Source: Gaetbulibacter sp. S0825
Lineage (GTDB): Bacteria; Bacteroidota; Bacteroidia; Flavobacteriales; Flavobacteriaceae
Assembly: GCF_011777505.1 (NCBI RefSeq)
Contig: NZ_JAATJT010000003.1
Span: forward strand, 310,001 to 374,000
Direction of reading: 5' to 3'
DNA length: 64,000 nucleotides
Every line of letters begins with the position of its first letter. The first letter of the stretch is position 1. Below are positions 1 through 8,974 of the stretch, one piece after another. Under the pieces are notes generated by a model that was not told where the DNA came from, searched no databases, and saw only the letters and a list, made by a program, of their open reading frames with translations. Position numbers and translations under genes: made by a program.

Positions 1-2
1 TT

Positions 3-803
3 GCCGCACACAAAGCCTATCACGGAAATACCATGGGGTCTTTGAGTATCATGGGATTTGAAGAACGCAAGCAACCTTTTAGACCATTAGTTCCTGATGT
101 TCGGTTTATTACTTTTAACAATGCAGAAGAGTTAACAAAAATCACCAAGAAAACTGCAGCTGTCATATTGGAAACCATTCAAGGTGGCGCTGGATTTATC
201 GAGCCAACAAATAATTATTTACAACAAGTACAAAAGCGCTGTAACGAGGTTGGAGCCTTATTGATTTTAGATGAAATTCAACCAGGAATTGGTCGTACAG
301 GAAAACTCTTTGGTTTCGAAAATTACAACTGCATTCCAGATATTGTGGTTACTGGAAAAGGCCTTGGAGGTGGTTTACCAATTGGTGCTTTTACAACTTC
401 AAAAGCAATGATGGATTGCCTAAAAGACAATCCAAAATTGGGTCATATCACCACTTTTGGAGGACATCCTTTAATAGCTGCAGCAGCATTAGCAGCACTT
501 AAAGAAATTACATCTACTAATTTAATTTCTGAAACTTTAAAAAAAGAAACACTAATTAGAGAACATCTTCTGCACCCTCTTATTAAAAAAATTAGAGGAA
601 AAGGATTGATGTTAGCCGCTATTTTACCATCTGACGATATAGTAAATCGTGTTATTTTACAATGTCAAGAAGAAGGATTAATACTATTCTGGTTACTTTT
701 TGAACCTTGTGCCATTCGTATCACACCTCCCCTTACCATATCTGACAGTGAGTTAATTACAGGCTGTGAAATCATAAAAAAAGTATTAAATAAAATAGCT
801 TAA
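3..803 (+). CDS. Class III aminotransferase, C-terminal part (5' truncated by window edge)
   Basis: The reading frame is open to the first base, so the true start lies outside the window; an internal ATG at 33 is not the start. The product is a PLP-dependent class III (ornithine/acetylornithine type) aminotransferase. Visible hallmarks are AYHGNTMGSLS near the left edge, the PLP-ring aspartate in LILDEIQPGIGRTG, and the Schiff-base lysine in VVTGKGLGGG, followed by TTFGGHPL and a C-terminal small domain ending in the usual RITPPLTIS motif. The exact substrate cannot be told from this fragment; acetylornithine, ornithine or another omega-amino acid are all possible. The gene is followed by 108 noncoding bases and then a TPR gene on the same strand. 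Confidence 0.9.
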   Translation, partial: AAHKAYHGNTMGSLSIMGFEERKQPFRPLVPDVRFITFNNAEELTKITKKTAAVILETIQGGAGFIEPTNNYLQQVQKRCNEVGALLILDEIQPGIGRTGKLFGFENYNCIPDIVVTGKGLGGGLPIGAFTTSKAMMDCLKDNPKLGHITTFGGHPLIAAAALAALKEITSTNLISETLKKETLIREHLLHPLIKKIRGKGLMLAAILPSDDIVNRVILQCQEEGLILFWLLFEPCAIRITPPLTISDSELITGCEIIKKVLNKIA

Positions 804-911
804 AAAGTCACTTTTAGTAGGAAAATTGCTGTTAATTACTTTGTTGAAAACAATGATTATTCTTTCTCAAATCTAAGCAATAGAATACTAATTTTATTTT
901 GTGAACTTTTA

Positions 912-2324
912 ATGCCACCTATGGAGTTTAGTCAATACGACGACAACAATAATCTATCTCTCACAAAATTTGAGTCCATGTTAAAAACCAATAATATATT
1001 GTTTTTTGACTCAAATGAATTCGAGAATATCATCCACCATTATTTAGACAATGGGAAAATAGCTTTAGCAAAAAAAGCTATAAATCTTGGGTTGCAACAA
1101 CATCCAGCTTCTATAAATTTAAAGTTATTTCAAGTTGAAATTTTTGTATTTGAAAATAAGCTGGATAAAGCTGATGCGCTTTTAAATGAGCTATACGAAA
1201 TAGAGCCTAACAATGAAGAAATCTATATTCAAAAAGCCAATATTTTTTCAAAAAAGGATGAGCATTTAAAGGCAATTCATATTTTAAAGAAAGCATCAGA
1301 AATTACTGAAGAATCTGCCGATATTTATTCACTTTTAGGAATGGAGTATCTTTTCTTAGACAAATTTGAAGACGCCAAGTTCTATTTCATGAAATGCTTG
1401 GAGGTCGATACCGAAGATTATTCAGCTTTATATAATGTCATTTATTGTTTTGACTTTTTAGAGCAAAACAATGAAGCCATAGATTACTTAAACTTATATC
1501 TAGACACAAACCCTTATTGTCAAGTCGCATGGCATCAATTGGGCAAGCAATATTTTTCGGTAAAAGATTACGAAAAAGCATTAGCAGCCTTTGATTTTGC
1601 TATTATTTCAGATGATACATTTGTAGGAGCTTACCTTGAAAAAGGAAAGGTTTTAGAAAAATTAATACGCTACGAAGAAGCGATTGAAAATTACAAAATC
1701 ACACTAGCTATAGACGACCCAACATCTTTTGCATTGCTCAGAATTGGTAAATGCTACGAAAAACTGGATCAAAAAGAGTTAGCAGTACAACACTATTATA
1801 AAACAGTTGAAGAAGATCCTTTATTGGATAAAGGTTGGATTGCTATTACAAGCTTCTATAACAAAGCACAAAATTATCAGAAAGCGCTTTTTTACATAAA
1901 CAAAGCTATTAACATTGATTCTGAAAATGTAATATATTGGAAGCTTTATGCACAACTAAACCAACGCTTGAACTTTTTGGAAGAAGCCGAACGTGGTTAT
2001 AAAAAAACATTAGAGCTTGGTAATTATGAATTAAAAACGTGGTTATCTAGAGCTGATATTTTAATACAACTTGGTGAGTACGAGGCTGCCATAGTTAGCT
2101 TAGATGAAACTTTAGAGTTTTATACTGATAATGAAGAAGTGCAATACCGTTTGGCAGGTTTACATTTTATGCTAGGCAAGGAAAATGATGCACATGTTTA
2201 TTTAAACAATTCATTACGTATAAACCCAGAGTACTCTTTTATTATTGAAGAACTTTTCCCAGCAATCTATTCTTTGAATAAAGTACAAGAAATTATAGAA
2301 AAATATAGAAACCCTTCCAGCTAA
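912..2324 (+). CDS. Tetratricopeptide repeat protein
   Basis: 470 residues made almost entirely of TPR-like 34-residue helical pairs (for example around KAINLGLQQHPASINL, the YSLLGMEYLFLDKFEDAKFY region, and AWHQLGKQYFSVKDYEKALA). No signal peptide or membrane segment is visible, so it is probably cytoplasmic and acts as a protein-interaction scaffold. A second in-frame ATG at 921 (MEFSQYDD) is an equally plausible start. It lies 34 bases upstream of two DUF368 genes and aroE on the same strand and may be co-transcribed with them. No partner can be named from the sequence. Confidence 0.85.
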   Translation: MPPMEFSQYDDNNNLSLTKFESMLKTNNILFFDSNEFENIIHHYLDNGKIALAKKAINLGLQQHPASINLKLFQVEIFVFENKLDKADALLNELYEIEPNNEEIYIQKANIFSKKDEHLKAIHILKKASEITEESADIYSLLGMEYLFLDKFEDAKFYFMKCLEVDTEDYSALYNVIYCFDFLEQNNEAIDYLNLYLDTNPYCQVAWHQLGKQYFSVKDYEKALAAFDFAIISDDTFVGAYLEKGKVLEKLIRYEEAIENYKITLAIDDPTSFALLRIGKCYEKLDQKELAVQHYYKTVEEDPLLDKGWIAITSFYNKAQNYQKALFYINKAINIDSENVIYWKLYAQLNQRLNFLEEAERGYKKTLELGNYELKTWLSRADILIQLGEYEAAIVSLDETLEFYTDNEEVQYRLAGLHFMLGKENDAHVYLNNSLRINPEYSFIIEELFPAIYSLNKVQEIIEKYRNPSS

Positions 2325-2358
2325 AATTACCTAACTTTACGTTTCTTAAATTAAAGTA

Positions 2359-3276
2359 ATGCAAAGACGTTTAATAGATTATCTCGTTATTTCTTTAAAA
2401 GGATTGGCGATGGGAGCAGCAGATGCTGTTCCTGGGGTTTCAGGAGGCACCATAGCCTTTATTTCAGGTATTTACGAAGAATTAATAAACACTATTAGTG
2501 GTGTAAATTTATCATTATTTACTACTTTAAAAAAACAAGGCTTTAAGGCTTTTTGGAAACAGCTTAACGGTAATTTTATTTTAGCATTACTTCTAGGAAT
2601 TGTTATCAGTTTTGTATCGTTTATGAAACTTGCAAAGTACCTTATAGAATACCATCCAATATTAATTTGGTCATTCTTTTTTGGACTCATTGTTGCTAGT
2701 ATTTATTTTGTTGGAAAGCAAATAACCAAATGGAATATAGCCACAGTTTTAGCCATTATCATTGGCACAGCCATAGCATACTATGTTACAACCATTCCAG
2801 CTTCCGATGTAAATGACAGTCCTTATTTTTTATTTTTTGCTGGAGCAATAGCAATATGTGCCATGATTTTACCAGGAATCTCGGGTTCTTTTATCCTTGT
2901 AATTCTTGGAGCTTACAAAACATTAAGCGATGCTATAGACGTTTTGGATATTAAGAAGCTAGCCTTATTTGTTGGTGGTGCTGTTGTTGGTTTATTAAGT
3001 TTTAGTCATGTTTTAAAATGGCTGTTCAAAACCTATCATAACTTAACACTTGCAATTTTAACTGGGTTTATTTTGGGTTCATTAAACAAAGTTTGGCCGT
3101 GGAAAGAAGTGTTGAGCTGGAGAACTAACTCAAAAGGGGAAGAAGTGCCGCTTTTAGAACAAAGCATTTCTCCCACATCATTTGATGGTGAACCACAAGT
3201 TTTATTCGCTGCTGGATTAATGCTAATTGGCTTTTTAACAATTATTCTTTTAGAGAGAATAGGCAAAAAAAGTTAA
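2359..3276 (+). CDS. DUF368 polytopic membrane protein (first of a tandem pair)
   Basis: 305 residues, hydrophobic, with about eight membrane segments. The family signature appears twice as an inverted-repeat-like duplication: GAADAVPGVSGGTIAFISG near the N-terminus and AICAMILPGISGSFILVILG in the middle. DUF368 proteins were recently implicated (PopT and relatives) in recycling undecaprenyl phosphate across the cytoplasmic membrane; that role here is inferred from family membership only. The next gene, three bases downstream, is a paralogue with the same signatures, so the two may form a heteromer or have split functions. Confidence 0.88.
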   Translation: MQRRLIDYLVISLKGLAMGAADAVPGVSGGTIAFISGIYEELINTISGVNLSLFTTLKKQGFKAFWKQLNGNFILALLLGIVISFVSFMKLAKYLIEYHPILIWSFFFGLIVASIYFVGKQITKWNIATVLAIIIGTAIAYYVTTIPASDVNDSPYFLFFAGAIAICAMILPGISGSFILVILGAYKTLSDAIDVLDIKKLALFVGGAVVGLLSFSHVLKWLFKTYHNLTLAILTGFILGSLNKVWPWKEVLSWRTNSKGEEVPLLEQSISPTSFDGEPQVLFAAGLMLIGFLTIILLERIGKKS

Positions 3277-3279
3277 TTA

Positions 3280-4299
3280 ATGCAAAGCACCAGAACACTT
3301 AAAGACAAATTGTTTTTAGTCATTAAAGGACTAGGCATGGGAGCTGCAAATAAAGTTCCTGGAGTATCTGGTGGTGTAGTTGCTTTTGTTGCTGGTTTTT
3401 ACGAAGAGTTTATATACTCTTTGCAAAAAGTAAACGGAAAAGCTTTTAAATTATTGATAAACGGTCGGTTTAAAAGCTTTTATCGCTATATAAATGGACG
3501 CTTTATAAGTCTGTTATTCTTAGGGATGATAGTAAGTTATTTTAGCGTTTCCAAAATCTTAGATTATTTAATTGTTCATTACGAATTATATGTTTGGAGC
3601 GTATTTTTTGGAATGATTATAGGCTCAATTTACTATATAGGCAAAGACTTTGATGATTGGTGTAATAAAACCATTATATCGGTTTGTATTGGGATCATTG
3701 TTGGTTTAAGCATTAGTTTTTTAGATCCTGCTACTGAAAATGACAACCTGTGGTTTGTCTTTTTCTGCGGAATGATTAGCATAACTGGAATGACACTTCC
3801 AGGATTTTCAGGTTCATTTATTTTGATTCTTTTAGGTAATTATGTTTTACTGTTAGTAGATTCTGTTAATGCGCTTTACGATACAATTTTTGATGTTTTT
3901 ACGGGCGATTTTTCGTTTGCAAGCAATCCTGAGCGTATTAGAATGTTGAAAGTTTTAGGCGTGTTCACACTGGGTTCAGTAGCTGGATTAGTAACTTTTT
4001 CTCATATAATAAATTATGTACTAAAGCATTATAGAAACATCACACTTTCATTACTAATGGGGTTTATTATTGGGTCGTTAGGTGTTGTATGGCCTTGGAA
4101 AGAAACTATTTATAAAACAACTAAAAGTGGTGCTTTAATTCTAGATTCCAGAGGAGAGAAAATTATTGAAAATTACAGTCGCTATATGCCCCAAATGCAA
4201 AACGAAACATATATTGCAATAGCTTATATATTGCTTGGGATTTTAATAGTTTTAGCTTTAGAATGGTATGGTAAAAAAACAAGGAAAATAAATGGCTGA
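3280..4299 (+). CDS. DUF368 polytopic membrane protein (second of a tandem pair)
   Basis: 339 residues with the same architecture as its neighbour: GAANKVPGVSGGVVAFVAG at the N-terminus and ISITGMTLPGFSGSFILILLG mid-protein, plus the shared GSL-VWPWKE motif near the end. It is longer than the first copy by an insertion around residues 200-225 and a longer loop before the last membrane helix. The gene starts three bases after its paralogue and its 3' end overlaps aroE by eight bases, indicating translational coupling in one operon. Candidate polyprenyl-phosphate translocase by family, not proven by the sequence. Confidence 0.88.
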   Translation: MQSTRTLKDKLFLVIKGLGMGAANKVPGVSGGVVAFVAGFYEEFIYSLQKVNGKAFKLLINGRFKSFYRYINGRFISLLFLGMIVSYFSVSKILDYLIVHYELYVWSVFFGMIIGSIYYIGKDFDDWCNKTIISVCIGIIVGLSISFLDPATENDNLWFVFFCGMISITGMTLPGFSGSFILILLGNYVLLLVDSVNALYDTIFDVFTGDFSFASNPERIRMLKVLGVFTLGSVAGLVTFSHIINYVLKHYRNITLSLLMGFIIGSLGVVWPWKETIYKTTKSGALILDSRGEKIIENYSRYMPQMQNETYIAIAYILLGILIVLALEWYGKKTRKING

Positions 4300-5029
4300 A
4301 TTTGGACTTATAGGCAAAGATATTGACTACTCGTTTTCAAAATCTCATTTTGGTGAAAAATTTAAAAATGAAGGTTTAAAGCATACCTATGAAAATTTTG
4401 ATATCGATTCAATTGATAAGTTTCCAGAAATTATAAGCTCAACAAAAAGGCTTCGAGGCTTAAACGTTACCATTCCTTATAAGGAGGCCGTTATTCCTTA
4501 TCTTACCAGATTACATAAAACAGCAAAAAAAATAGGTGCTGTAAATACTATTAAAATCACAAAAAAAGGAAAACTTATAGGTTACAACACTGATTATTTT
4601 GGTTTTAAAAAATCGATAGAGCCACATTTGAAGTCGCATCATAAAAAAGCACTTATTTTAGGAACTGGTGGTGCTTCAAAAGCTATTGTGTATGCTTTAA
4701 AAAAACTAGGTATTGATTACAAATACGTTTCTAGAAAAGCAGCAGGCAATCATGTTTTTACGTATGTAACCCTTACCGAAAATGACATAAAATCGTATCA
4801 AATAATTATTAACTGTACACCTCTTGGTACCTACCCTAAAACCAACGAATGCCCAGATATTCCTTACGATGCCATTGATAAAACACATTTAGTTTTTGAC
4901 CTTATTTACAATCCAGAAGAAAGTAAATTTCTAACCATTGCAAAACTCAAAGGTGCAACTATTTGCAACGGTTCAAAAATGTTAGAACTACAAGCAGAAA
5001 AAGCATGGAGGATTTGGCAGAAATGCTAA
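4292..5029 (+). CDS. aroE: Shikimate dehydrogenase
   Basis: 245 residues, a normal to slightly short length. It reduces 3-dehydroshikimate to shikimate with NADPH in the chorismate pathway. The substrate-binding serines lie in DYSFSKSHF (about residues 12-20), the catalytic lysine is K64 in NVTIPYKEAV, the paired aspartate D101 is in GYNTDYFGF, and the nucleotide-binding loop is LGTGGASKA (about 124-131). The start overlaps the preceding DUF368 gene by eight bases, so it is very likely the distal gene of that operon. The link between shikimate synthesis and a lipid-carrier transporter is probably positional rather than biochemical. Confidence 0.93.
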   Translation: MAEFGLIGKDIDYSFSKSHFGEKFKNEGLKHTYENFDIDSIDKFPEIISSTKRLRGLNVTIPYKEAVIPYLTRLHKTAKKIGAVNTIKITKKGKLIGYNTDYFGFKKSIEPHLKSHHKKALILGTGGASKAIVYALKKLGIDYKYVSRKAAGNHVFTYVTLTENDIKSYQIIINCTPLGTYPKTNECPDIPYDAIDKTHLVFDLIYNPEESKFLTIAKLKGATICNGSKMLELQAEKAWRIWQKC

Positions 5030-5054
5030 AACCAGTCTAAATAAACTTCATTAC

Positions 5055-5085
5055 TTTGTAATTCCCTGTGTTAATAGTATCTTTA
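5055..5085 (+). promoter_or_regulatory. Bacteroidetes-type promoter for the DUF349 gene
   Basis: TTTG at 5055-5058 is followed after exactly 19 bases by TATCTTTA at 5078-5085, a seven-of-eight match to the TAnnTTTG -7 box used by the Bacteroidetes primary sigma factor. Transcription would begin near 5091, leaving a short leader before the ATG at 5106 or 5115. Confidence 0.6.
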
Positions 5086-5105
5086 AACTTTAAAGAACCT
5101 AAACA

Positions 5106-7160
5106 TTGAAAGATATGTCTGAGAAAGATAACCTGCAAGAAGCAGATGGAATAAAAGAAGAAAACACGCCTCAAGTTGAAAATGCATCTGAAAACACAGA
5201 TACTGAAGCTGTAGAAGAATCTACTAGCAGCACACAAGCTACTGATGAAGTAAAAAAAGAACCTGAGGTAGTTGAAGAATCTCCAAAAGAAGAAAGTACT
5301 AAAGAAGAAGTAAGTTTAGAAACACAAACTTCCAAAGAGTCGTTAGCAGAAAATGACACCTCTGAAAAAACCGATGACGTTTTAGAAGAAATAGAAGCTT
5401 CAAACGCCGAAGATGCCGAAGATGAAGCCAATAGCAAACGTCATGACATCAAAGAAAAAGACTATCATGCAATGTCACTTGATGTTTTAGTTGATGAACT
5501 TGAATACCTAGTAAAAAATGAGAAAATTCAAACAATTAAATCTCATTTTGAAACCATTAAAAATGAATTCAACACTAAGTTTAGTGCCTTATTAGAGGAG
5601 AAAAAAGAAGAATTCATAGAAGGTGGAGGCAACTCAATTGATTTTCACTTTAAAAGTGCAGAAAAAACGCGCTTCAATGATATTTATAGAGAATATCGCG
5701 ATAAACGTCAGGATTATTATAAAAACTTAGAAAAGAATTTAAAGGCCAATCTTGAACAACGATTAGAGATTATTGAAGAGATTAAAGGGCTTATAAATGT
5801 TGAAGAAAACATAAATACTACTTACAAGCATTTTAAAGAACTTCAGGAAAGTTGGAGAAGTGCAGGACCAATTCCAAGAGACAAATACAATAATGTATGG
5901 AATAATTACCACCATCATGTTGAGATTTTTTATGACTTCTTACATTTAAATCGCGATTTAAGAGATTTAGATTTTAAACATAATTTAGAGCAGAAGCAAA
6001 AAATAATTGCTCGTGCTGAGGAATTAGCTCAAGATAGTGATAGCAATAGAGCTTTTAGAGAATTACAAGTGCTACATAAAATTTGGAAAGAAGAGTTAGG
6101 TCCTGTAGATAAAGAATATAGAGAAGATATTTGGGAGCGTTTTAGCGCTGCCACTAAAACCATTCATGAAAAGCGACAAGTGTTTTTTGAAGAGATGGAC
6201 AAGGTCTACGAAAAAAACTTAGAGCTTAAACATGAAATTATCTCGAAGATAAATGCCATAGCTGAAGATGAAACCAATAACCATAGTGCTTGGCAAAAGA
6301 AAATTAAATCCATAGAACAACTACGTCAGGACTTTTTTAATGCTGGAAAAGTGCCTATTAAAGTAAACGAAGAAACTTGGGCAAAGTTTAAAGATTCGGT
6401 TAGAGCGTTTAATAGAAAAAAGAATGCGTTTTATAAAGGCTTAAAGAAAGACCAATATGATAATCTTCAAAAGAAATTAGAGCTTATTAAAATCGCTGAA
6501 GACAATAAAGACAGTGAGGATTTTGAAGCGACCACTTCGTTAATGAAGAAAATTCAAAGTGATTGGAAAAAAATTGGTCATGTACCAAGAAAGGACAGCG
6601 ATAAAATATGGAAGCAATTTAAAACAGCTTGTAACCATTACTTTGATAAATTTCATGAAAGTAAAAATGCTGCCAATAAAGAAGAAGTTGAAGCATTAGA
6701 TAAGAAAACAAAATTGCTTGAAAGTATAAGTTCTTTAGAATTTACAGATAATGTCGAAGCTAGTTTAGCAACCATACAAGAAAAAATTGCTGAATGGAAG
6801 GCTATTGGTCGTGTACCATATAATAAGCGTTTTATTGATGGGAAATTCAATAAAGCAATTGATGCCTTATATGGTAAGCTCAACATGAATAAAGCTGATA
6901 TCGAATTGTTAAAATATGATAATAAATTAATGACAATGTCTAGTGATAAGCGCTCATTGGATAACGAACATAACTTTATTAGAAAAAAAATAGGTGATAT
7001 TAAAGGAGAAATAAATCAGTTGGAGAATAATTTACAGTTTTTCTCTAATGTTGATGATGACAATCCTTTAGTGAAAGATGTATATAAAAATATAGAAAAG
7101 CATAAAAGCAGCTTAAGCACTTGGAAAGAAAAGCTTAAAAGAATTAAGCAATACTACTAA
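5106..7160 (+). CDS. DUF349 multi-repeat coiled-coil protein
   Basis: 684 residues (681 if the ATG at 5115 is used). Residues 1 to about 115 are a low-complexity, highly acidic Glu/Ser/Thr-rich tail. The rest is helical, with about five DUF349 units recognisable by a W-x(3)-G-x-(V/I)-P core: SWRSAGPIPRDKYNNVW, IWKEELGPVDKEYREDIW, FFNAGKVPIKVNEETW, DWKKIGHVPRKDSDKIW and EWKAIGRVPYNKRF. No signal peptide or membrane helix is seen, so it should be cytoplasmic. The biochemical role of DUF349 is unknown to me. The following 250 bases contain a hairpin but no gene. Confidence 0.85.
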   Translation: MKDMSEKDNLQEADGIKEENTPQVENASENTDTEAVEESTSSTQATDEVKKEPEVVEESPKEESTKEEVSLETQTSKESLAENDTSEKTDDVLEEIEASNAEDAEDEANSKRHDIKEKDYHAMSLDVLVDELEYLVKNEKIQTIKSHFETIKNEFNTKFSALLEEKKEEFIEGGGNSIDFHFKSAEKTRFNDIYREYRDKRQDYYKNLEKNLKANLEQRLEIIEEIKGLINVEENINTTYKHFKELQESWRSAGPIPRDKYNNVWNNYHHHVEIFYDFLHLNRDLRDLDFKHNLEQKQKIIARAEELAQDSDSNRAFRELQVLHKIWKEELGPVDKEYREDIWERFSAATKTIHEKRQVFFEEMDKVYEKNLELKHEIISKINAIAEDETNNHSAWQKKIKSIEQLRQDFFNAGKVPIKVNEETWAKFKDSVRAFNRKKNAFYKGLKKDQYDNLQKKLELIKIAEDNKDSEDFEATTSLMKKIQSDWKKIGHVPRKDSDKIWKQFKTACNHYFDKFHESKNAANKEEVEALDKKTKLLESISSLEFTDNVEASLATIQEKIAEWKAIGRVPYNKRFIDGKFNKAIDALYGKLNMNKADIELLKYDNKLMTMSSDKRSLDNEHNFIRKKIGDIKGEINQLENNLQFFSNVDDDNPLVKDVYKNIEKHKSSLSTWKEKLKRIKQYY

Positions 7161-7166
7161 AAAGCA

Positions 7167-7194
7167 CATCCTACTTGCGAAAACAGGTAGGATG
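7167..7194 (+). other. Hairpin after the DUF349 gene
   Basis: CATCCTACTTG at 7167-7177 pairs with CAGGTAGGATG at 7184-7194 (11 pairs, one G-T) around a six-base loop, seven bases after the stop codon. There is no following T-run, so it is a weak terminator candidate or an mRNA 3'-end stabiliser. The rest of 7195-7411 is AT-rich with no recognisable gene. Confidence 0.45.
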
Positions 7195-7411
7195 TAAACT
7201 TCTAACTAAACTAAATAAAATTGATTTTTTTTAAATCCTTATTTAAAAGGATTGTGTGCTATTAATCCGAGCAATTTTATTTCTCTATGATATAGAGTTA
7301 TTATACTTACGAGTAAAAGTATGTGTTTGGATGTTTTTAAAGTAAAAAAGTTAATCAACTTTATATCTTCCCATGTTTTGAGATTTGAAAATCAATAGAT
7401 TTTCTAATTCC

Positions 7412-8191
7412 CTATTTTGGCAATTGCTTCGCTTCTTCCCAAAATACATCCATTTCAGCTAAGGTCATGTCTTTTAATGGCTTATTTAATGCTTTCGCTT
7501 TTTCTTCAAGGTACTGAAATCGTTTTGAGAATTTTTTGTTGGTTTTTTCTAAAGCATTTTCTGGGTTTATTTTTAAGAAACGTGCGTAGTTTATCATAGA
7601 AAATAATACATCACCAAACTCACTTTCAATCGCTTCTTGATTCCCATTGGCAACTTCAGCTTTAAACTCTTCCAGCTCCTCTTCTACTTTTTCCCAAACT
7701 TGTTTTGGTTCTTCCCAATCAAATCCAACACCAGCTACTTTATCTTGAATACGATTTGCTTTTACTAATGCAGGTAAACTTTTAGGTACACCTTGCAACA
7801 CACTCGTTTTACCCTCTCTTAATTTTAGGTTTTCCCAATTTTGCTTTACTTCTTCTTCATCTTTCACTTTAACATCGCCATAAATATGTGGATGTCTATT
7901 TATTAGTTTCTCACAAATAGCGTTGGTCACATCAGCAATATCAAAATCGTTAGTTTCACTTCCAATTCTAGCATAGAATACAATGTGAAGCAGTAAATCT
8001 CCTAATTCGCCTTTTACTTCTTGTAAATCATTATCTAGAATCGCATCACCTAACTCGTAAGTCTCTTCAATAGTTAAGTGACGTAACGTTTGCATGGTTT
8101 GCTTTTTATCCCAAGGACATTGCTCTCGCAACTCGTCCATGATGGTTAACAATCTATCAAAAGCTTTCAGTTGGTCTTTTCGGGAATTCAT
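7412..8191 (-). CDS. mazG: Nucleoside triphosphate pyrophosphohydrolase MazG
   Basis: 259 residues, the usual length for the two-domain enzyme. It hydrolyses (deoxy)nucleoside triphosphates to monophosphates and pyrophosphate. The N-terminal domain starts with the LREQCPWDKKQTMQTLRHL region and carries the metal-binding EExxE/D set (TIEETYELGDAI and KGELGDLLLHIVFYA). The second domain repeats it (EEELEEFKAEVANG, ESEFGDVLFSMINYARF). A gene of this size with both repeats intact is expected to be active. It is separated by about 150 bases from the next minus-strand gene, so it is probably expressed independently. Confidence 0.94.
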   Translation of the reverse strand: MNSRKDQLKAFDRLLTIMDELREQCPWDKKQTMQTLRHLTIEETYELGDAILDNDLQEVKGELGDLLLHIVFYARIGSETNDFDIADVTNAICEKLINRHPHIYGDVKVKDEEEVKQNWENLKLREGKTSVLQGVPKSLPALVKANRIQDKVAGVGFDWEEPKQVWEKVEEELEEFKAEVANGNQEAIESEFGDVLFSMINYARFLKINPENALEKTNKKFSKRFQYLEEKAKALNKPLKDMTLAEMDVFWEEAKQLPK

Positions 8192-8339
8192 GCATTAAAG
8201 TTTGAACAAAAATAACAGATTTGAGTGAGGTTTTAGAGAATTGTTATTAACAGAAAATTAAGTGTCTAATTGGAGCTATGCTTATTCTTTACAGCTTAGT
8301 CTTCATTTTAATGTGGTTTAGCTATTGTGCATTCTTTTT

Positions 8340-8855
8340 TTATACGCTATACCATTCAAGAGTTTTAAGATTCTCTAGCTTAATATTTTTAATCTTATAT
8401 TTTTCAATGATATCTTTAGCTTTCTTAGTACAAATAATCTTCATTGTTGATTCAGGTATAAAAAAGTCGCAACCATCCCATGTTTTAATATCAAACTCAT
8501 ATCCTATTACAAATCCACTTTGCTCAGGTCTTATTGGAGAACCACAAGTTCCAGTGCATTGAAATCCTTTATAGCCATCTAATTCAATATCTGACTCTAT
8601 GCTAAAAGTCTTCCAACCTGTCAAACTATTTGACTCTAGTGCATAGATAAGACTTGGTGATACCAAAAAATTAAATACGTCTTGCAAGCGGACTATATCA
8701 TAAGCTTTTCTTCCTTGACTTTTTTTGACTTTCAGAGGGTTAGGATTATACTCACCTGTTTTTAGTTTTTTATCATCATAATCACCAATGACCTCCACAA
8801 ATAATTCCACATTATTTGAATTAAAACTTAATGAATAAAAATCTTCTTGCTTCAT
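8340..8855 (-). CDS. Orphan hypothetical protein, 171 aa
   Basis: I do not recognise this gene with confidence. The product is hydrophilic and cytoplasmic-looking, starting MKQEDFYSLSFN with no signal peptide. A Cys pair lies in GFQCTGTCGSPIRPEQSGF (about residues 95-113), followed by an aromatic segment and a C-terminal helix with KKAKDIIEKYKIKNIKLENL. That last pattern is reminiscent of small toxin-immunity (Imm11/DUF1629-like) proteins, in which a terminal helix-strand unit ends the fold, but no toxin gene is nearby. It sits alone between mazG and a flavoprotein gene with 119-148-base gaps on both sides, consistent with an independently acquired gene. Confidence 0.6.
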   Translation of the reverse strand: MKQEDFYSLSFNSNNVELFVEVIGDYDDKKLKTGEYNPNPLKVKKSQGRKAYDIVRLQDVFNFLVSPSLIYALESNSLTGWKTFSIESDIELDGYKGFQCTGTCGSPIRPEQSGFVIGYEFDIKTWDGCDFFIPESTMKIICTKKAKDIIEKYKIKNIKLENLKTLEWYSV

Positions 8856-8974
8856 ATTTTATTGATGGACAGCGACGTAATAAAATATCGTTTTAATGTT
8901 TTATATCAAGTTATAAGTGAAGTTAGAATTTTCTAACTGTAAAGTCAATATCAATAAGACAAACTTATTAAGAA

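Noticed and set aside
7230-7255. AATCCTT/AAGGATT hairpin after the DUF349 gene
   Set aside because: Only seven pairs with T-rich flanks on the wrong side for the minus-strand mazG; too weak to be called a terminator.
8278-8562. A 94-codon open frame with hydrophobic N-terminus
   Set aside because: It is antisense to most of the 171-residue hypothetical gene, and the hydrophobicity comes from T-rich complement; no homology pattern is visible.
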